Of a stretch of DNA of 64,000 bases, positions 34,780-45,501 are shown one piece after another (positions within the stretch are counted from its first letter, which is position 1; the number at the start of each line of letters is the position of its first letter). The position numbers and the translations under genes were made by a program. Location: assembly GCF_046630445.1 (NCBI RefSeq), contig NC_092339.1, positions 52,909,001 through 52,973,000 of the forward strand, given 5' to 3'. The notes beneath the pieces were generated by a model. It saw nothing but the letters and a program-made list of their open reading frames with translations. It made no database searches and was not told the DNA's origin. The DNA is from Rutidosis leptorrhynchoides (taxonomy: Eukaryota; Streptophyta; Magnoliopsida; Asterales; Asteraceae).

Positions 34780-36210
34780 CAACCATCGCAAATGAAATCA
34801 AAGAGAGCGAGTGGATTCGTGTTGAAAGAAAACGGAAAACAATTCCAACTGGAAAAAAAGGAAGGATAGCATTACGGAACTTGTTAGAAGGTTTGGTGGA
34901 TATAACCAATCCACCACTCCATGGCTGTTGCAATCAAAACACCATCCATACGCAACATTTCCAAACAACATACCACTTCCTCAAAAACCCCTCGAAAATC
35001 AAAAACGAATAACTTTAATCATGTTCATCAACCATCTGGAACAAAAAACGACTATGACCTCAGGATCTTCTTCAAAAGGTATGGGTCAGTTAGTGACATC
35101 TTTGTTCCACCAAACAAACTTCTCAAGAACGGAAAGAAATTCGGCTTCGTTAGATTTGAAGGTCTCATTGATGTGGATTACCTTCTGAAGAGGTTCGATA
35201 CCATTTACATGAATGGTAATTTGCTTAAGGCATATCGTGCACACTATAGAAAGAAAGCAAATCCAATAAACCGCCGGCCAATAACAGAAATGAAGAGCCT
35301 ACACCTATTAGTCGAAAAAGAAACGACCAAAAGAAAATTAAGATTCAGAGGCAATAGCTCGATTCATGATGCGGCTTTCAAAAACTCCAGCAATTGTTGA
35401 GACAGGGTCGACACTCCAAATAGAAAAGCAAGCGAAAAGAAGATATGGATTCAGAAAGCACATCCACAAGAAAACTTTCGAGTGGTCATTCTCAAGGACG
35501 ATGAATCAAGTCTTAATACTCTAAGCAAGCCATTATAAGTGAGGTAAATAAACTTGAATTCCTCGAACACTTCCTTCATTTGTGTGCAGCTGAAAATTTG
35601 AATAATATAGAAATCAAATGTTTGGGAGGCATGGATATCATGATTATCTTCGAATCCGTTGAGCAAGCCAACGAAGTTATTAGTTCAAACAATCATTACA
35701 GTTCACAATTGGCTAAAGAATATTCGTATGTGGGATTATATCCAAAAACCACCGAGTAGTGTGTCTTACGAAGCTTTTTGTGGCAATTGTAATCGGGTTC
35801 CATCAACATTCGAAACTTTGGTGTGGCAAGCGCTAGAATGGACATGTGCATTTCTAATTTGGTGAAACCATAATCAAAAAGTTTTTTCAAATTCGTGTTG
35901 GAATACTCCGATGGTGTTAATGGAAATACAACTAAAAGCGTTCGAATGGATTTCTAATCGGCTCAAGAACCGGAAGTTGGATTGGCTCAAGTGGATTTCG
36001 GATCCATGGTCTTGTCTAGTTTAATTTTGGGATCAGTTGGATTTGTTGCTAACTCTGCAACATAATTGTTTTACTATTACTCTTATATGTCGTGTTTTAG
36101 TAGTTAGTTTACATCTATATACTGAGATCGTGTAAATGGGTTTGGGCCCCCCTTATGGGGCCCTTTTCATGTGTATGAAATTCCAGCCTTTCGAAAGAAG
36201 AAAAAAAAAA
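34780..36210 (+). pseudogene. Decayed non-LTR (LINE) retrotransposon ORF1 with an RRM
   Basis: The N-terminal part (about 34790) has SEWIRVERKRKT, then a frame change near 34920. The frame 34921-35400 contains an RRM-like domain with DLRIFFKRYGSVSDIFVP and the RNP1-like KKFGFVRF (residues 72-79 from ATG 34921). This combination is typical of ORF1 of plant L1-like LINEs, an RNA-binding chaperone of the element. After the stop at 35398-35400 further weakly open pieces follow (35540-35700, 35820-36060), with stops. An A-run at 36198-36210 may be the 3' tail. No endonuclease or RT is present, so this is a truncated relic. It could also be a retroposed RRM gene, but the basic N-terminus favours a LINE. 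Confidence 0.6.
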
Positions 36211-36548
36211 GAATTATTTGGTAGTAGAGTATTAGTTTATATATAAACAAACAAATCATTAATAGACAGACGATATAAAGTGCAGTTTGTTATAGGAGTA
36301 ATAAATGGTAGAGGAATATTCATTTGAGTCCATAAATTAAGTTGAGATCTAAGGGATCAATGAGAGCGCGACATGTGTCGTGAAAATCACATGTGATTGA
36401 AAAAAAAATTCAAAAATTTTATTTCAAAAAAAAAAATTTTAATTTTTTTTTTTTTTAAAATTTTAAAATTTTTTTTTTTTTTTTACAATCACATGTGATT
36501 AAATTGTACAATCATACAGGCCTAGATCGTTTGTACAGACAGACTTTT

Positions 36549-36676
36549 TGGGTGCTAAGATCCAAAGTCGAGAGGGAAACAGCCCAGATCGTACGCTAAG
36601 GTCCCTAAGCAATCACTTAGTGGAAAAGGAAGTGATCGAGCGATGACAACCAGGAGGTGGGCTTGGAAGCAGCCAT
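36549..36676 (+). pseudogene. rrn26: Mitochondrial 26S rRNA fragment (NUMT)
   Basis: Conserved large-subunit rRNA words appear in the right order: GAGAGGGAAACAGCCCAGATC, CTAAGGTCCCTAAGC, TGACAACCAGGAGGTGGG and GCTTGGAAGCAGCCAT. The version matches plant mitochondrial 26S rather than plastid 23S (for example GGTCCCTAAGCAATCACTTAG). The match stops abruptly after GCAGCCAT at 36676. It is about 130 bp of a roughly 3.3-kb gene, so it is non-functional. Confidence 0.85.
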
Positions 36677-37650
36677 AAAAGAAGACAGCAACAATCTAGC
36701 TCCTCGTACTACTTCTCTCAGTAAATACCATTCTCTTAGTTAGGTAGTAAGTAGATAGACGGATTAGTACTTTTACCCAGGGGTAGCCTTCCTTGTCGCC
36801 AAAGAAGAATGAGAATTGATAAAGTTTTCTTGGGGTTTTTCGCTTCAATAGCAGAAGCAAAGAGAAGTTCTCCTATCAGCTTAAAAAGGGCTTCCTCAGG
36901 TCGACCTTTCTTTAGGTTAAGTGGCGTGTAGTTAATCTCGCTAATATCTCAGATCGGGGGACAACTCTGTCTCCGCTTCTGCTCGTGCACTCGTTAAAGC
37001 AAACTCATGGCCTAGTTGGTGATAGCCAACTCTATTATCGAAAAAATAAGGAAAGGGGCGACGATTTGGCACCAGATATCCGGAGGTGTGGAAAGAGCAG
37101 CTGTGAGAAGCGGAAAAACCATCAAAAAACGACGATTGTTCGTGGAGGTTTCCACAGAAAGACCCCTTGGTTCTGGCAAACGGATCACAATTACAGGTAC
37201 CTGGGAGCATACCGATGGAATGAACGAAATACGAACAGTTAACATAATATGGTCATAAAGGATAGAAGCTGGAGACTGGCCTATATTCCTACTAATGTGA
37301 TCCCCATTACTTCAAATATGTTCTACACTACGATATATTGCTCTGATTCACAATTCTCTTTTTTGAAGCAGATAGTTCACAGTTCTTGTTTTGTTCCTCG
37401 GTTGAAAAGAGATATCTTGAGCAATCGGAGAAGCACTTTGATAAACAGATTTGATCTTGACCGACTCAATTAAGGTATTAGTCTTTGTTCTATTAGACAA
37501 CAAAGATCGCATTTTTTTCACTTCGTTCAAATAAACTGTTCAGAGATGCAGATGAAGCATCATCTTCTGCGGGGCCTTCCGGGCCTTCGAATCCCGGGGC
37601 GCTTGTGACCCCAAATACTAGCTTGGAGACATCCCTCCGGGCTAGAATTG
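36677..37650. other. Probable further organellar DNA, unassigned
   Basis: The composition is closer to 45% G+C by eye than the A/T-rich surroundings and resembles the adjacent rRNA piece. The order is not that of rrn26, so the insert is chimeric. Overlapping short ORFs at 36985-37258 are not recognised. The segment 37558-37640 with GGGGCCTTCCGGGCC looks like mitochondrial spacer, but I cannot place it. Confidence 0.45.
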
Positions 37651-37929
37651 GATTTTTCATGCATAATCACATGTGTTTGGGTTTACAAGCACATGTAATT
37701 GACATGCATAATCACATATGATTTTAAAAAAAAAATTTGGAAAAAAATTTTGAAAAAATAAATTCGAAAAAAAAATATTTCGAAAAAAAAATTTAAAAAA
37801 AAAAAATTTTCGAATTTTTTTTTTTTCAATCACATGTGAATTTCGCGCCACATGTCGCGTTCTCATTGGTCCCTTTATTTTCAAGCAAATTTATAGATGC
37901 AATTGATTACAACTCATAAATGGTAATTC

Positions 37930-38106
37930 AGATACAGGGAATTGTTGAGGAAGTTGCAAACTTGATTCTTCTGGATTTCCCCTACATTAATTAAGAATGT
38001 TCTCAAGTACTTCTAAACAAGCAGTCATGATTCTTGGATCTGGAAATGCAGACATGCAAAGAGATCACACAGTGATTTATATATACATTCTTGGCTCACC
38101 AAGTAC
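37930..38106 (-). pseudogene. Importin-alpha exon fragment (penultimate armadillo repeat region)
   Basis: After an intron-like acceptor (TTTCCAG before 38106) the minus strand reads YLVSQECIYKSLCDLFA. After a 7-bp insertion it reads PDPRIMTACLEVLENIL and a KVGEAEKN-like end. This matches importin-alpha, the cytosolic adaptor that carries nuclear-localisation-signal cargo. The insertion and lost end make it a pseudogene. The expected upstream exon, ending QIK, is at 40613-40745. Confidence 0.7.
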
Positions 38107-38399
38107 CTGGAAATTGGAGCATGCAAATTTTATTTTTTTTAACTTCAAGAATTTTATAAAAACACAGGGACACTTTAGCAAGGAACTAGAGCACCCCAAA
38201 ATTAATTACTTTCTGATATGAACTTTGGGAAGGATACAAGGTTGCAAAAAACAGTAATCAGGAAGTAATCAGTCGGGATCTTGGAGGGAGTATTCAACAA
38301 ATCAGAGATTAACCGGATGTTGACTAAGTACGAATTTGACCGATTTTGACCGATTAATCTACTTTGACCAATTAATCTCCCATTTTGGTGACCAATTAA

Positions 38400-38638
38400 C
38401 AGTGGCGAATCTGGGATCAAATTACAATGGGGTCCTATGAACTTTTTGTAGTACTTTGTAATTTTTTTTTTCAAAATATGACTATCTACTTCAAAATACC
38501 ACTAATTTCAAAAAATATATGAGGTCCTATTTTTAAATTTAGCGATGTTATGCAAAATTTGAATAGTAACTAAAAATAAGAAATTAAAAAATAGTGGGGT
38601 CCTTTGACCCCACCCCCATATATGTAAACTCGCCAATG
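38400..38638. mobile_element. hAT-type MITE with 8-bp target duplication
   Basis: The element is 239 bp with terminal inverted repeats CAGTGGCGAATC and CATTGGCGAGTT (minus strand), flanked by CCAATTAA on both sides (38392-38399 and 38639-38646). The 8-bp duplication and CAGTGGCG end are typical of hAT. It is non-coding. Confidence 0.88.
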
Positions 38639-39309
38639 CCAATTAAATGCTACTTTGACTGATTAATACCTGTTGACGAGGGTTGACCAATTTTTTGACC
38701 AATTTTGATTATTTGGATCAGTCCTCTAAAAAAAGGACTATTTTCCGATTAATCAGCAATTAAATCTCATTTTTACAACACCGGAAGGATGTGAAATGAG
38801 AAGTGGCATTGGATATTGCTCGAGCACCTTATTTCTTTAAGTATTATTATCTTTTTTGTATCTTGTATATATTGAAAAATATAACATTTATAATGGTCCA
38901 TTTTAATGTCTCGAACAGTGACATAAGATATTGAGACGACACTGATAATTAGAAGCAATAGCAGTGTGTAATTATTAAGCTTAATTATGTAAATCTTACT
39001 ACACTATAAATATACTTGCTATAAACATGTCACAAAAGGATAAAGAGATTACAAAGATTCAGGCAAACGTATCGGTGTCCAATTTCGCTGAGAAAAGTCT
39101 CCTCTGATTGGATCTCGTGAATGCTATCCTCATAACCGTTAGTATAACCAATCATCAGTTGTCAATTAATGTAGCATAATTTATCTGTTTGATAAAACAA
39201 TTCTTTGATTTGATTTGGACATAATGAACTCAGAACAATCATATAGTCAACATGTTTAGCGATGTACGTTTATCAGATCAAAATAATAGCATATTATATA
39301 TTGTATGCT

Positions 39310-39860
39310 TTCATGAGTACCTCATTGCCCATGTTGACAAGAACTTCGTTGAGAGATTCGTGTAAAGGTCATTTCTAGTAGTGTATGCCATATAAGAATC
39401 TAACTTTTCCTTTATCTTTCGTTTTGTCAACGATACACGGGCTTCATCCGCATTCTCCTGAAATTCATATATTAACTTGTTAAGTATGTTGAAACATTTG
39501 ATTCTTGAATTTTACCTATATATGTATGTATGGTTTCAGACCATAAAATAACTGATGACATACAAATTTAGATACGGAAAGGATACAAATTAAACTACGT
39601 TAATGTTAATTTAGTATTAAAGGAACACCAAAACAAGAACTATTTCATTATAACCAAACCTGCAATTTTAATGCTTTCTCAAGTTCTTGTAATACCACAT
39701 CCATCGATGGGCGTCCTTGTCGATCTTCTAGCAGATATGCAATTCGTGAAAACTTTTTCATGGAGTTGGTGTCCATATATTCCTTCAAAATAGGATCAAT
39801 TATCTGATTTAATGTTTCCTCTCTATAGAAGCTCTGGGCCAGTTGAGGTATTATGGTCAT
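39310..39860 (-). pseudogene. Receptor-like kinase C-terminal exon fragments
   Basis: The first piece (39860-39660) reads LNQIIDPILKEYM, then KKFSRIAYLLEDRQGRPSMD and VLQELEKALKLQ, the end of a plant receptor-like kinase catalytic domain. It ends at a GT donor just after KLQ. A second piece starts after a TTTCAG acceptor at 39459 with ENADEARVSLTKRKIKEKLDS and closes near 39310. The conserved splice sites suggest a genomic, not reverse-transcribed, copy. The catalytic HRD and DFG regions are absent, so there is no activity. It lies in what would be an importin-alpha intron. Confidence 0.6.
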
Positions 39861-40612
39861 GTAAATCGATCTCCATTCCTACATACTAGTTGAGGTGAGT
39901 AGTCAAGATAGTTACTTTGAGGTGATAATAATGAATATCTTATTCAATTAATTTTTCTAAATATCGAATCAATCCGGAACATTATTGATGGATAGGTCCT
40001 ACATTATTAATGAACATTAGTTGAGGTGAGTAGTTAAGATAGTTACTTTGTTTGAAAAAACAGTTATCAACCCAACCCATATAGACCCGTTTGACCCGTT
40101 TATATATATGACCTATTAGACCCATTACCTGTTTCGACTCAAACCCGTTTCGACCCGCTACCCAGCCCGACTTGTTTACCAGTTATAGTCCTACTACACA
40201 ACCACATCAAAAGAAAAACTTTTAACACAAAACTAAAGCATTGACCATAAATCGAAGACTAACATAACACTACCAAATGCACCAAACCATAAAACAAATA
40301 CATTAACCATAAACTGAAGACTATAAACTGAAGACTATAAACTGAAGACTAGCACTACCCAAACATACATTTCTCAAACCTAAGTAGCTAGTACATGCAC
40401 ATAATTAATACACATTGCAATTAATCACCAAGTTGTACCACTTACACATGACTATTTCTTTTATAAAATAATAAATGAGATTAAGACTACCATATAGATA
40501 TATAGCTGGACATAAAAAGGTAACTAATCTAGAAATCACAGCTTCTTAATACATGAATTAAAATTTCTCTAGTTATAAAAGTGGGGAAGGATATGAAATT
40601 AGAGTACGTACA
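39861..40612. other. Non-coding stretch with short repeats
   Basis: A direct repeat of about 35 bp (TTGAGGTGAGTAGTYAAGAT...) occurs at 39888 and 40021. An ACCCGTTT-rich tract lies at 40085-40195, and a 16-bp tandem repeat (ATAAACTGAAGACT) at 40308-40360. I see no gene. Confidence 0.5.
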
Positions 40613-40745
40613 CTTGATCTGTTCACTATTACCACTGAAATTGGCATTTGATATTGCCCAAGCAGCTTCATCCTTTATGTTAAATTCAGCTGTCTCAATT
40701 AGATTCACCAGAGGGGCAATTAACCCATCTTTCATTACAGTCCGA
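40613..40745 (-). pseudogene. Importin-alpha armadillo-repeat exon fragment
   Basis: The minus strand reads MKDGLIAPLVNLIETAEFN and then IKDEAAWAISNA, SGNSEQIK. This is the importin-alpha armadillo repeat with the conserved EAAWAISNA motif. It ends at a GTGTACG donor after CAGATCAA. The codon split (AA|G) joins correctly to the exon starting at 38106. The intron between them, about 2.5 kb, contains a hAT MITE and the kinase fragments. Confidence 0.7.
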
Positions 40746-41032
40746 TCATAAATAACAATGGGGCCTAATAATCACCGGCCACTTATGTTTCAAGAATCCC
40801 ACCTTGAATCTAGCAATAAATATCATCATCATTTATCTGAAATAAAAGGGTTTACAGTTAAGATATGTATCGAACTTTGGACCTTTTTACTATTGTGAGT
40901 ATGGAACTATCACACAATCTATTTATGTAATCAGTATGCGAAAAGGCAATTGGCTTGTTGCAGATGTGTGTCTAGTTGATCTAAGTAATGACCTTCAGTT
41001 GTTTAAAATAGGAAACATCACACGAAACTTGA

Positions 41033-41221
41033 ATATTAGTGATTTAGTTCCGCTTCCAACAAATGTGTTTCAACAATCTTAACTGCTTTCTCACATATCA
41101 CATTCATTGATGATTCATTGATGTCTTGAGTCTGCAAATTCTCAATTTTTTCAAACATTCTGCAATTAACATCGCGAATTTCGTATCCAATCACGCAAGC
41201 AAGGAGTTTTATAGCATACAA
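41033..41221 (-). pseudogene. Importin-alpha C-terminal fragment in permuted position
   Basis: The minus strand reads KKIENLQTQDINE, then CEKAVKIVETHLLEAELNH and a TAA stop. It matches the importin-alpha C-terminus (EGLEKIENLQSHDN.EIYEKAVKILE). It should lie downstream of the 38106 exon but instead lies upstream of the armadillo exon at 40745. Part of the preceding sequence (about 10 residues) is deleted. Confidence 0.65.
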
Positions 41222-41776
41222 ATTTATAAACGTACAAATTTAATTGATTGCTGAAGCAGATTCAGGTTTAAAGGAAAGAGGGCCAATTAGCCCTGCGTGA
41301 CATTGATTTGCACAATAAAAGAAATCAGGATTCATTGATCACCAATTGAGAAGATAGCTGGTGATTGAGAGGGATGATTGGTTTTAAGTTATAAACTGAA
41401 TGAAATCCTTAAACTGGAGCAGGGGAAAGAGAAAGTCGCGATGCTGATGATTAAAATTATATTTTTTAAAAATTTGTTTGTAATATTTTAATCTTAAGCT
41501 GCTTGGATGTGGCGTAGTGAAATCGGAGAATAAAATCGATCTTAGGAGAGCAAGGTGAAATTGTTATCGAGTGATCATTGAGGTTGGGAAAGACAAGAGA
41601 GTTAGGGTTCTTAATCGATTTTGGGTTAAATTTAATTAATGTCTCGAATTTCTTGGAAAGCCTTTTTGGACGATCCGCTGCTAATTCTGTTACTATACTA
41701 ACCAGGGGATTATATTTTCCCTACTTCTTCCACCTAAATTATCTTAACTTATTACACAAAATTTTTAAAACTTTTT
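41222..41776. other. Unassigned host DNA
   Basis: I see no gene or repeat. On the minus strand, 41470-41640 has the T/C-rich look of a plant 5' leader, but the frame after the ATG at 41580 closes at once. Confidence 0.35.
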
Positions 41777-42257
41777 ATTATAATTTAGGGTTAAAGCTAT
41801 ATACTTTCATTTTTATCCCAATATAGATTATATACCCCGAAAAATACCAATGTATGCTATATATACTTTCATAAAGTGTACTAATATGAACGAACAAAAC
41901 TTATTAACCGGATAAACAACTAAACGATGACGTGACATCCTACATGAAGAATGACGTTGGTGATACATCGGAACAAAACTGAAATTATATAGGCTACATC
42001 GGAACAAAACTAAAAGTATATAGCCTACATCGGAACAAAACTGAAATTATAGGACCTATTTGTAGCCATATAAAATGCAATAAAAATGTTAAATAATTAA
42101 CTTTACTGGTTCAACAGGTAACTTGTTAAATTTGTGTACATCGATACAACTTTTAAGAGTATATAACCAACATTGGTATTTTTTGGGGTATATAGCTTAT
42201 ATTGGAACAAAAATGAAAGTATATGGCCTATATATGACTTTAATCCTATAATTTATT
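41777..42257. mobile_element. MITE with about 85-bp terminal inverted repeats
   Basis: Left 41777-41864 and right 42167-42257 are inverted repeats. The word ATACTTTCATTTTT is shared, followed by ATATACCCC and AAAATACCAATG. The centre (41963-42056) has three tandem units of about 31 bp beginning CATCGGAACAAAACT. It is non-coding. Long inverted repeats suggest a Mutator-like MITE. Confidence 0.75.
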
Positions 42258-42678
42258 AATTAATGTTTTGAAAAAAAAGCATGAAACTATGATAGAACAA
42301 GTAAAACTAATTGTGAAAATATCATTTCTCCTTACAGAGTATTTTATAATCTTTTTTTTTTTTCATCTTAGACTTGAAATTTATATTCTTTTGGAATATA
42401 AAACTATAATCAATTAAATTAAGATTTGATTAGATTATTATCCTCGACATTATATGAGTAATGAGTTTATGTACATGTATTTTAAATTATTATCCTGTTT
42501 ATATAGGATTTTCTGATATTAATATGATAGAAAGCTTCTTCAGTGATCACTTGAGATTCCTCGGTAACACAAAAAACTAGTTTCCTTACCATACATCCAT
42601 GATTTTTTTTAAATAGTATTTTTTAACCTTCTTGCGAAAATAGAAAAATCGTTTTTTTTTTTACAAAAATGGTAAAAT
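42258..42678. other. A/T-rich intergenic DNA
   Basis: I recognise nothing here apart from T-runs near 42351-42363 and 42652-42662. Confidence 0.4.
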
Positions 42679-42726
42679 CGAAGTTTGGAACTTCGGTTTT
42701 GCCAAATCCGAAGTTTCAAACTTCGG
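42679..42726. repeat. Two nested palindromes beside the CACTA end
   Basis: CGAAGTTTGGAACTTCGG (42679-42696) and CCGAAGTTTCAAACTTCGG (42708-42726) are two near-identical dyads with 7-8-bp arms, ending 4 bp before the transposon end. Confidence 0.7.
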
Positions 42727-42767
42727 TTTTCACTACTACATTTCTGCTCATTTAGATCCCTTCATTC

Positions 42768-43370
42768 AGACGTGTTCACTATATAACACGTCTAATTTAT
42801 CACACGGAACACGTCTAATTAAGGTTTATACCAAAAAAAAACACGGAACACGTCTAATTAATATTCGCAACACGTCTAATTAGATATATGCAACACGTCT
42901 AAATAAGTTTAACACCTCTATTTGGTAACCACGTCTAATTACTTTTACCGGGAACACCTCTAATTGACAACACGTCTAACAAATATTCCAAAGAACACGT
43001 CTAATTAATAACACGTCTAATTATGTATACCAGGAACAGGTCTGAATGAAACAACAACACGTCTAATTGGCAACACGTCTTATTAGATTTGTCGGGAACA
43101 CGTCTAAATGCCTAACACGTCTAATAAGTTTCAAAACACAAGTCTAATTAGTTTGTAACAAACGCCTTTAACTGTAACACGTCTAAATAATTTAACGGGA
43201 TATATAAGTTAACGATCTCCGTGGACTCAACCTAACCCTTACAGTTCTGTTAATATTAGTCTACTGAAATTACCGAACACGTCTAATTAAACAAACAATC
43301 CTATATATGTAACGGGTTATTTAGGGTTCCATATTTAACGGGTTATTAAACAAACACATCTAATTAATAG
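42768..43370. repeat. Subterminal repeats of the CACTA transposon
   Basis: About twenty copies of a 13-16-bp motif near AACACGTCTAATTA occur, all in one orientation except the first (GACGTGTT at 42769), which is inverted. Such repeats are the transposase-binding region in En/Spm elements. Confidence 0.8.
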
Positions 43371-44742
43371 GAACTTAGTTAGTTACAAAAGAGTTAGGAA
43401 ATAATTTGATAATTAGGAATGGATTTTGATAAGTATATATATAATATAATTATAATAATATAAAATTTTATATACCTTAAATAAATAAGATTATTATTAA
43501 ACTTATAAATAATATAAAATATAAAAAATCTTTTCAGAAATATAAATACACACGTTTTTTAGTTTTTTGTTTCGGCTTGTTCTTGTTTGCTTGTTTAGCT
43601 TCGTCGCAGGATTATAATAGTTGGTTCGTACGTAAAGTGGTCTGATTCAAAGATAACAATGGAGACTTCAAAATCATCAGAGGAAATTCAATATTTCTTT
43701 TTCTTTATATCTTACGTCGTTTGTTATGAAAGTTTGTATAAATCTGATGAACGTTAATAATATCACATGATTCACACATGTTTGAATCAGGTTTATGACA
43801 CATGTTTGATTCAATCTATAGCACAACAATTTGACTATATAACACACCATGATTCACACGATTACCCAACACGATTGTAGACATGTAGTGCAGACCTGGA
43901 GCAGACCATGATTCACACGATTACCCAACAATTACCCAACACGATTGTAGACATGTAGTGCAGACCCGGAGCAGAACTGGACATACAAACGACACACAAC
44001 CATCTCACTGTTTTAACACACCATGATTGACACGATTACACAACACGATTCTAAACATCATACAACACTATATTAACAACATATAAATTTTATTAACATC
44101 ATATAAACACGTTAATATATAACATATAAACCCTTATTATGCAATGAAAGAAAGTTATACTATATAGTAACAATAGGCAAACACAACCTGATAGTAGTAG
44201 CAGAACCAACCGGGTCAGCTTAAACAAAACCTGGATAACAACTCAACGCTATGTTTGGTGAAGTAATAACAACTCGAAACCTGGATAACAAAACCTGGAT
44301 AACCTGATTATTTACCTGCTGCACACTATGGCAACCAAAAGAAAACCAAACATATAAACCTAGTCTATTATATATATGCCTAATTCAGAAACCAACCTAT
44401 GTTTGGTGAAGTAATAACAACTCAACGCTCACTCCAATTTAGGAAAAAACCCATGAGGTAGTATACATGTCAAATCAGACCCAATAACCAATATGATAAG
44501 CAATGTTGACCTTATAACCATCTTCAGTGGCAATCATAACCCAAAGTACAATCATTACTCTAATCATAACCCTAAGTACAGTTGCATTGGCAAATTACCA
44601 TAAACAAAGACAGTTATATTACCATAACAAAACTTCATACAAAAGGAGCATCACAAATATTCATTAACTTCAATAAAAAGTAGCATCACAAATACACATT
44701 AACAAACATAGTTATAGTAGCATCAATAATATTCATCACAAA
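43371..44742. other. Non-coding subterminal region of the CACTA transposon
   Basis: A tandem duplication of about 65 bp with ACACGATTGTAGACATGTAG occurs at 43851-43980, and GTTTGGTGAAGTAATAACAA is repeated at 44252 and 44402. No coding sequence is seen. Confidence 0.55.
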
Positions 44743-45501
44743 TTACAATTTGATTAGATTGTTCTCACTCATACCTGTGCCATCTTTGACAAAAACAGTT
44801 TTTGAAAGCTTCTGTAATAGGATTCTTTCAGACTTCCTTCTTCTTGATGGAAGACTGGGTTTCATTCTGAAATTTGTTAGCTCTACATCAATATGTTTAA
44901 TCATTGGATCTTGCTCTGTATTAACTTCTTCATTAACATCTTCATCAAGGTGTTCTTTTTTGTCGTCTTCCATCAACATTTCTTCATCAACATCGTCAGA
45001 AAACTCTGCATCTTTTTCTGCTTCATTAACTTTTTTAAACAATCCATCTTTTATTTCTCGAACCACATAATCTTATTCTTTATCCACATTTTCTTCTTCG
45101 TCTTCGTTCATCACCATTTGGACATCATCATATGGAACAAACTCTGCATCTGTTTCTGGTTCATTCACTTCTTCAATCACTGCATCTACTTTTTCATTGA
45201 TGTTGTCATGAACATTTACATTTTGATCAGGCTTTTCTTTTTCAACATCCAGTTCATTAACAAACATGAAAAACTAAATGTAGTAAGTAATTTAAAAGTC
45301 TAGAATAAAACAACATTTAGTTAAATCAGTTATCTTTATGTGTTTCGATTGTTTCACTAATTTTTTGGTGAATTTCTGATGTTGAACCATCGGTTCACGT
45401 TTTCTCACCACATCTTCATCATCATCCTCCTCATTAACATCCTTTACATCATCAACATCCTCTTCATCATCAACATCCTTTTCATTATCACCTTCCCCTT
45501 C
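44743..45501 (-). pseudogene. CACTA transposase-region C-terminus, part 2
   Basis: Read from 45501 downwards this continues the acidic stretch (KDVDDEEDVDDVKDVNEED), then basic RKREPMVQ, then two frames. The first (45267-45073) begins MFVNELDVEKEKPDQ. The second (45066-44743) ends with SLPSRRRKSERILLQKLSKT and a stop. The RRRKSERI-type end resembles CACTA-associated ORFs of plants. One TAA at 45070-45072 separates the two frames. The role within the transposase is not known. Confidence 0.5.

Larger units (their letters stand above)
36327..37898. mobile_element. Terminal-inverted-repeat element carrying mitochondrial-type DNA
   Basis: Left (about 36327-36410) and right (about 37820-37898) ends are inverted repeats of roughly 80 bp. 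The left shows CAATGAGAGCGCGACATGTG, then AATCACATGTGATTG and an A-run; the right gives the same order on the minus strand with few changes. Further copies of TCACATGTGA-like palindromes lie at 36487-36500 and near 37661-37721. Long inverted repeats suggest a Mutator-like element, but I could not fix the exact ends or a 9-bp duplication. The interior (36545-37650) is GC-richer and organellar in part. Confidence 0.6.

Noticed and set aside
36549..36676. Functional rRNA gene.
   Set aside because: Only about 130 bp of mitochondrial 26S is present and the match ends abruptly.
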